NCBI GenBank assembly: GCA_964384675.1 | Contig: CAYLNK010000374.1 | Coordinates: 1 to 5,809 of the forward strand | Reading direction: 5' to 3' | Length of the DNA stretch: 5,809 nucleotides | From: CAYLNK01 sp964384675 | GTDB taxonomy: Bacteria > Acidobacteriota > Thermoanaerobaculia > UBA5066 | Part shown: positions 4,960 to 5,809 of the stretch, piece after piece | How positions within the stretch are numbered: the first letter of the stretch is position 1 | Layout of the letters: every line of letters begins with the position of its first letter | Program-made: the position numbers and the translations under genes | Notes under the pieces: generated by a model | The model's database searches: none | What the model was told of the DNA's origin: nothing | Seen by the model: only the letters and a program-made list of their open reading frames with translations

Positions 4960-5809
4960 TCACCGGGGGGGCGCGGGCTTCTCCAGGTCGGCGATCCGCT
5001 GCCGCGCGCCGCGCGCCAGGGCCTCCCGGAACGGCGCGGGCAGCTTGGCCGCGGCCTGTGTCTCCAGCAGCTCGAGCACGCTCCGGGACGCCGCGAGTGC
5101 GCCTTCCCGATCGCCCGCGGCGAGCCGCGCGTCGGCGAGGCTGTCGAAGGCGTTCGGTGAGGCGGGATACGCGACCGCGTTCAGCTCCAGGACGGCCACA
5201 GCCTCACGGGGCTTGCCCCGCTTCAGGTACTCGTAGCCGAGGCGGTTCAGCTCCGGCTCCGCGAAGTCCCAGCGGTCCGCCGGTTCCTTCTTCAGCTCGG
5301 CCCACCGCGCCGGTGCGGCCGCGGCGCCTCCCGCGCGGACCGCCTCGGCGATCGGCACGGCCACCGACGTGGCGAGGCGGATGACGTGCCCCTGCTTCAT
5401 CCGGAGCGAGATCCGCGAGAGGGCCGAGAAGTCCTTCAACGGGTCGGCGTCGAGCGCGAGGAGGCTCGCCTCGTCGCCGTCGGCGAGGGAGCCGATCTTC
5501 CTTCCCGGGAAGATCGCGCGCGGCGTCGTGCCGGTGAGCATCCGCAGCAGCGTCGCGTCGTCGAAGACGCCGAGCCGCCGCACGCTCTCCACCTCGGCCA
5601 GGAGCGGCGCGTGGCCGTCCACTCCGAACGCGACCGGCACGCCCGCCCGGGAGAGGAGCGTGAGGTTCGCCCGGTGGATCGCCTCGACGTCCGTCGCGCC
5701 CTCCTTGTCCCAGTGGGAAAGAGTGGTCGTCGTCACCGTCACCTTGGCCGCCGCGGCGCGCCGCACGTCGTCCTCGGTGAGCCGGGCGAGCGGCAGGTGC
5801 GCCAGCTCG
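4960..5809 (-). CDS. Amidohydrolase-family protein with C-terminal TPR-like tail, N-terminal part missing
   Basis: The frame is open from the right edge (first full codon ends at 5808) to a TGA at 4960-4962, giving 282 visible residues. Residues 1 to about 145 are the C-terminal half of an imidazolonepropionase-like amidohydrolase: 'HLPLARLTEDDVRRAAAAKV', then 'AGVPVAFGVDG', where Asp64 stands at the position of the family's late metal-binding Asp, then 'LLRMLTGTTPRAI' and 'GRKIGSLADGDEASLLALDA', the usual return to the small beta domain. Residues about 183-250 form a TPR-like tail ('ELNRLGYEYLKRGKPREAVA', 'NAFDSLADARLAAGDREGAL') of a type often appended to secreted hydrolases, followed by one more basic helix. 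The His-X-His metal site and any signal peptide would lie beyond the edge. Substrate is unknown; relatives include prolidase- and cyclic-imidate-type hydrolases. The in-frame GTG at 5766 is internal, since homology continues upstream of it. It is followed after 121 bases by the co-directional GlmS-like gene. Confidence 0.85.
   Translation of the reverse strand, partial: ELAHLPLARLTEDDVRRAAAAKVTVTTTTLSHWDKEGATDVEAIHRANLTLLSRAGVPVAFGVDGHAPLLAEVESVRRLGVFDDATLLRMLTGTTPRAIFPGRKIGSLADGDEASLLALDADPLKDFSALSRISLRMKQGHVIRLATSVAVPIAEAVRAGGAAAAPARWAELKKEPADRWDFAEPELNRLGYEYLKRGKPREAVAVLELNAVAYPASPNAFDSLADARLAAGDREGALAASRSVLELLETQAAAKLPAPFREALARGARQRIADLEKPAPPR

Overview
The window is a very GC-rich piece of bacterial chromosome (roughly 70% GC, third codon positions almost always G or C). 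It holds six protein-coding regions, two of them cut by the window edges. No RNA gene, CRISPR array, insertion sequence or phage gene is visible. The lineage cannot be fixed from the sequence. The GC content, the stand-alone MacB/FtsX-type permease, the ECF41-like sigma factor tail and the amidohydrolase with a C-terminal TPR-like tail would all fit an Acidobacteriota- or Myxococcota-like soil or sediment bacterium. That is a guess from gene style only.

Layout, left to right. (1) The 3' end of a plus-strand gene that looks like the SnoaL-type C-terminal domain of an ECF41/SigJ-type sigma factor. It converges on (2), a short minus-strand gene for an acidic protein of about 64 residues, with a strong hairpin between the two stops. 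(3) A divergent intergenic region of 139 bases leads to a plus-strand pair: a DUF1801 protein of 130 residues and, 16 bases later, an FtsX/MacB-type ABC permease of 383 residues with a strong ribosome binding site. (4) The permease converges on a large minus-strand gene for an 878-residue enlarged GlmS-like protein (class II glutaminase plus two SIS domains). Its stop lies only 12 bases from the permease stop, and the two stop codons form the ends of one perfect inverted repeat. (5) After a 121-base gap, the 3' part of a minus-strand amidohydrolase gene with a TPR-like tail runs off the right edge.

The genes do not form one obvious pathway. DUF1801 and the permease are probably co-transcribed. 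The GlmS-like gene appears to be its own unit, possibly with weak read-through from the amidohydrolase gene. The most interesting item is the GlmS-like protein. It keeps the residues expected for glutamine hydrolysis and sugar isomerisation, but carries two extra blocks of about 100 to 110 residues and several changes in normally invariant positions. I see no convincing evidence of a wholly new multi-gene system here.
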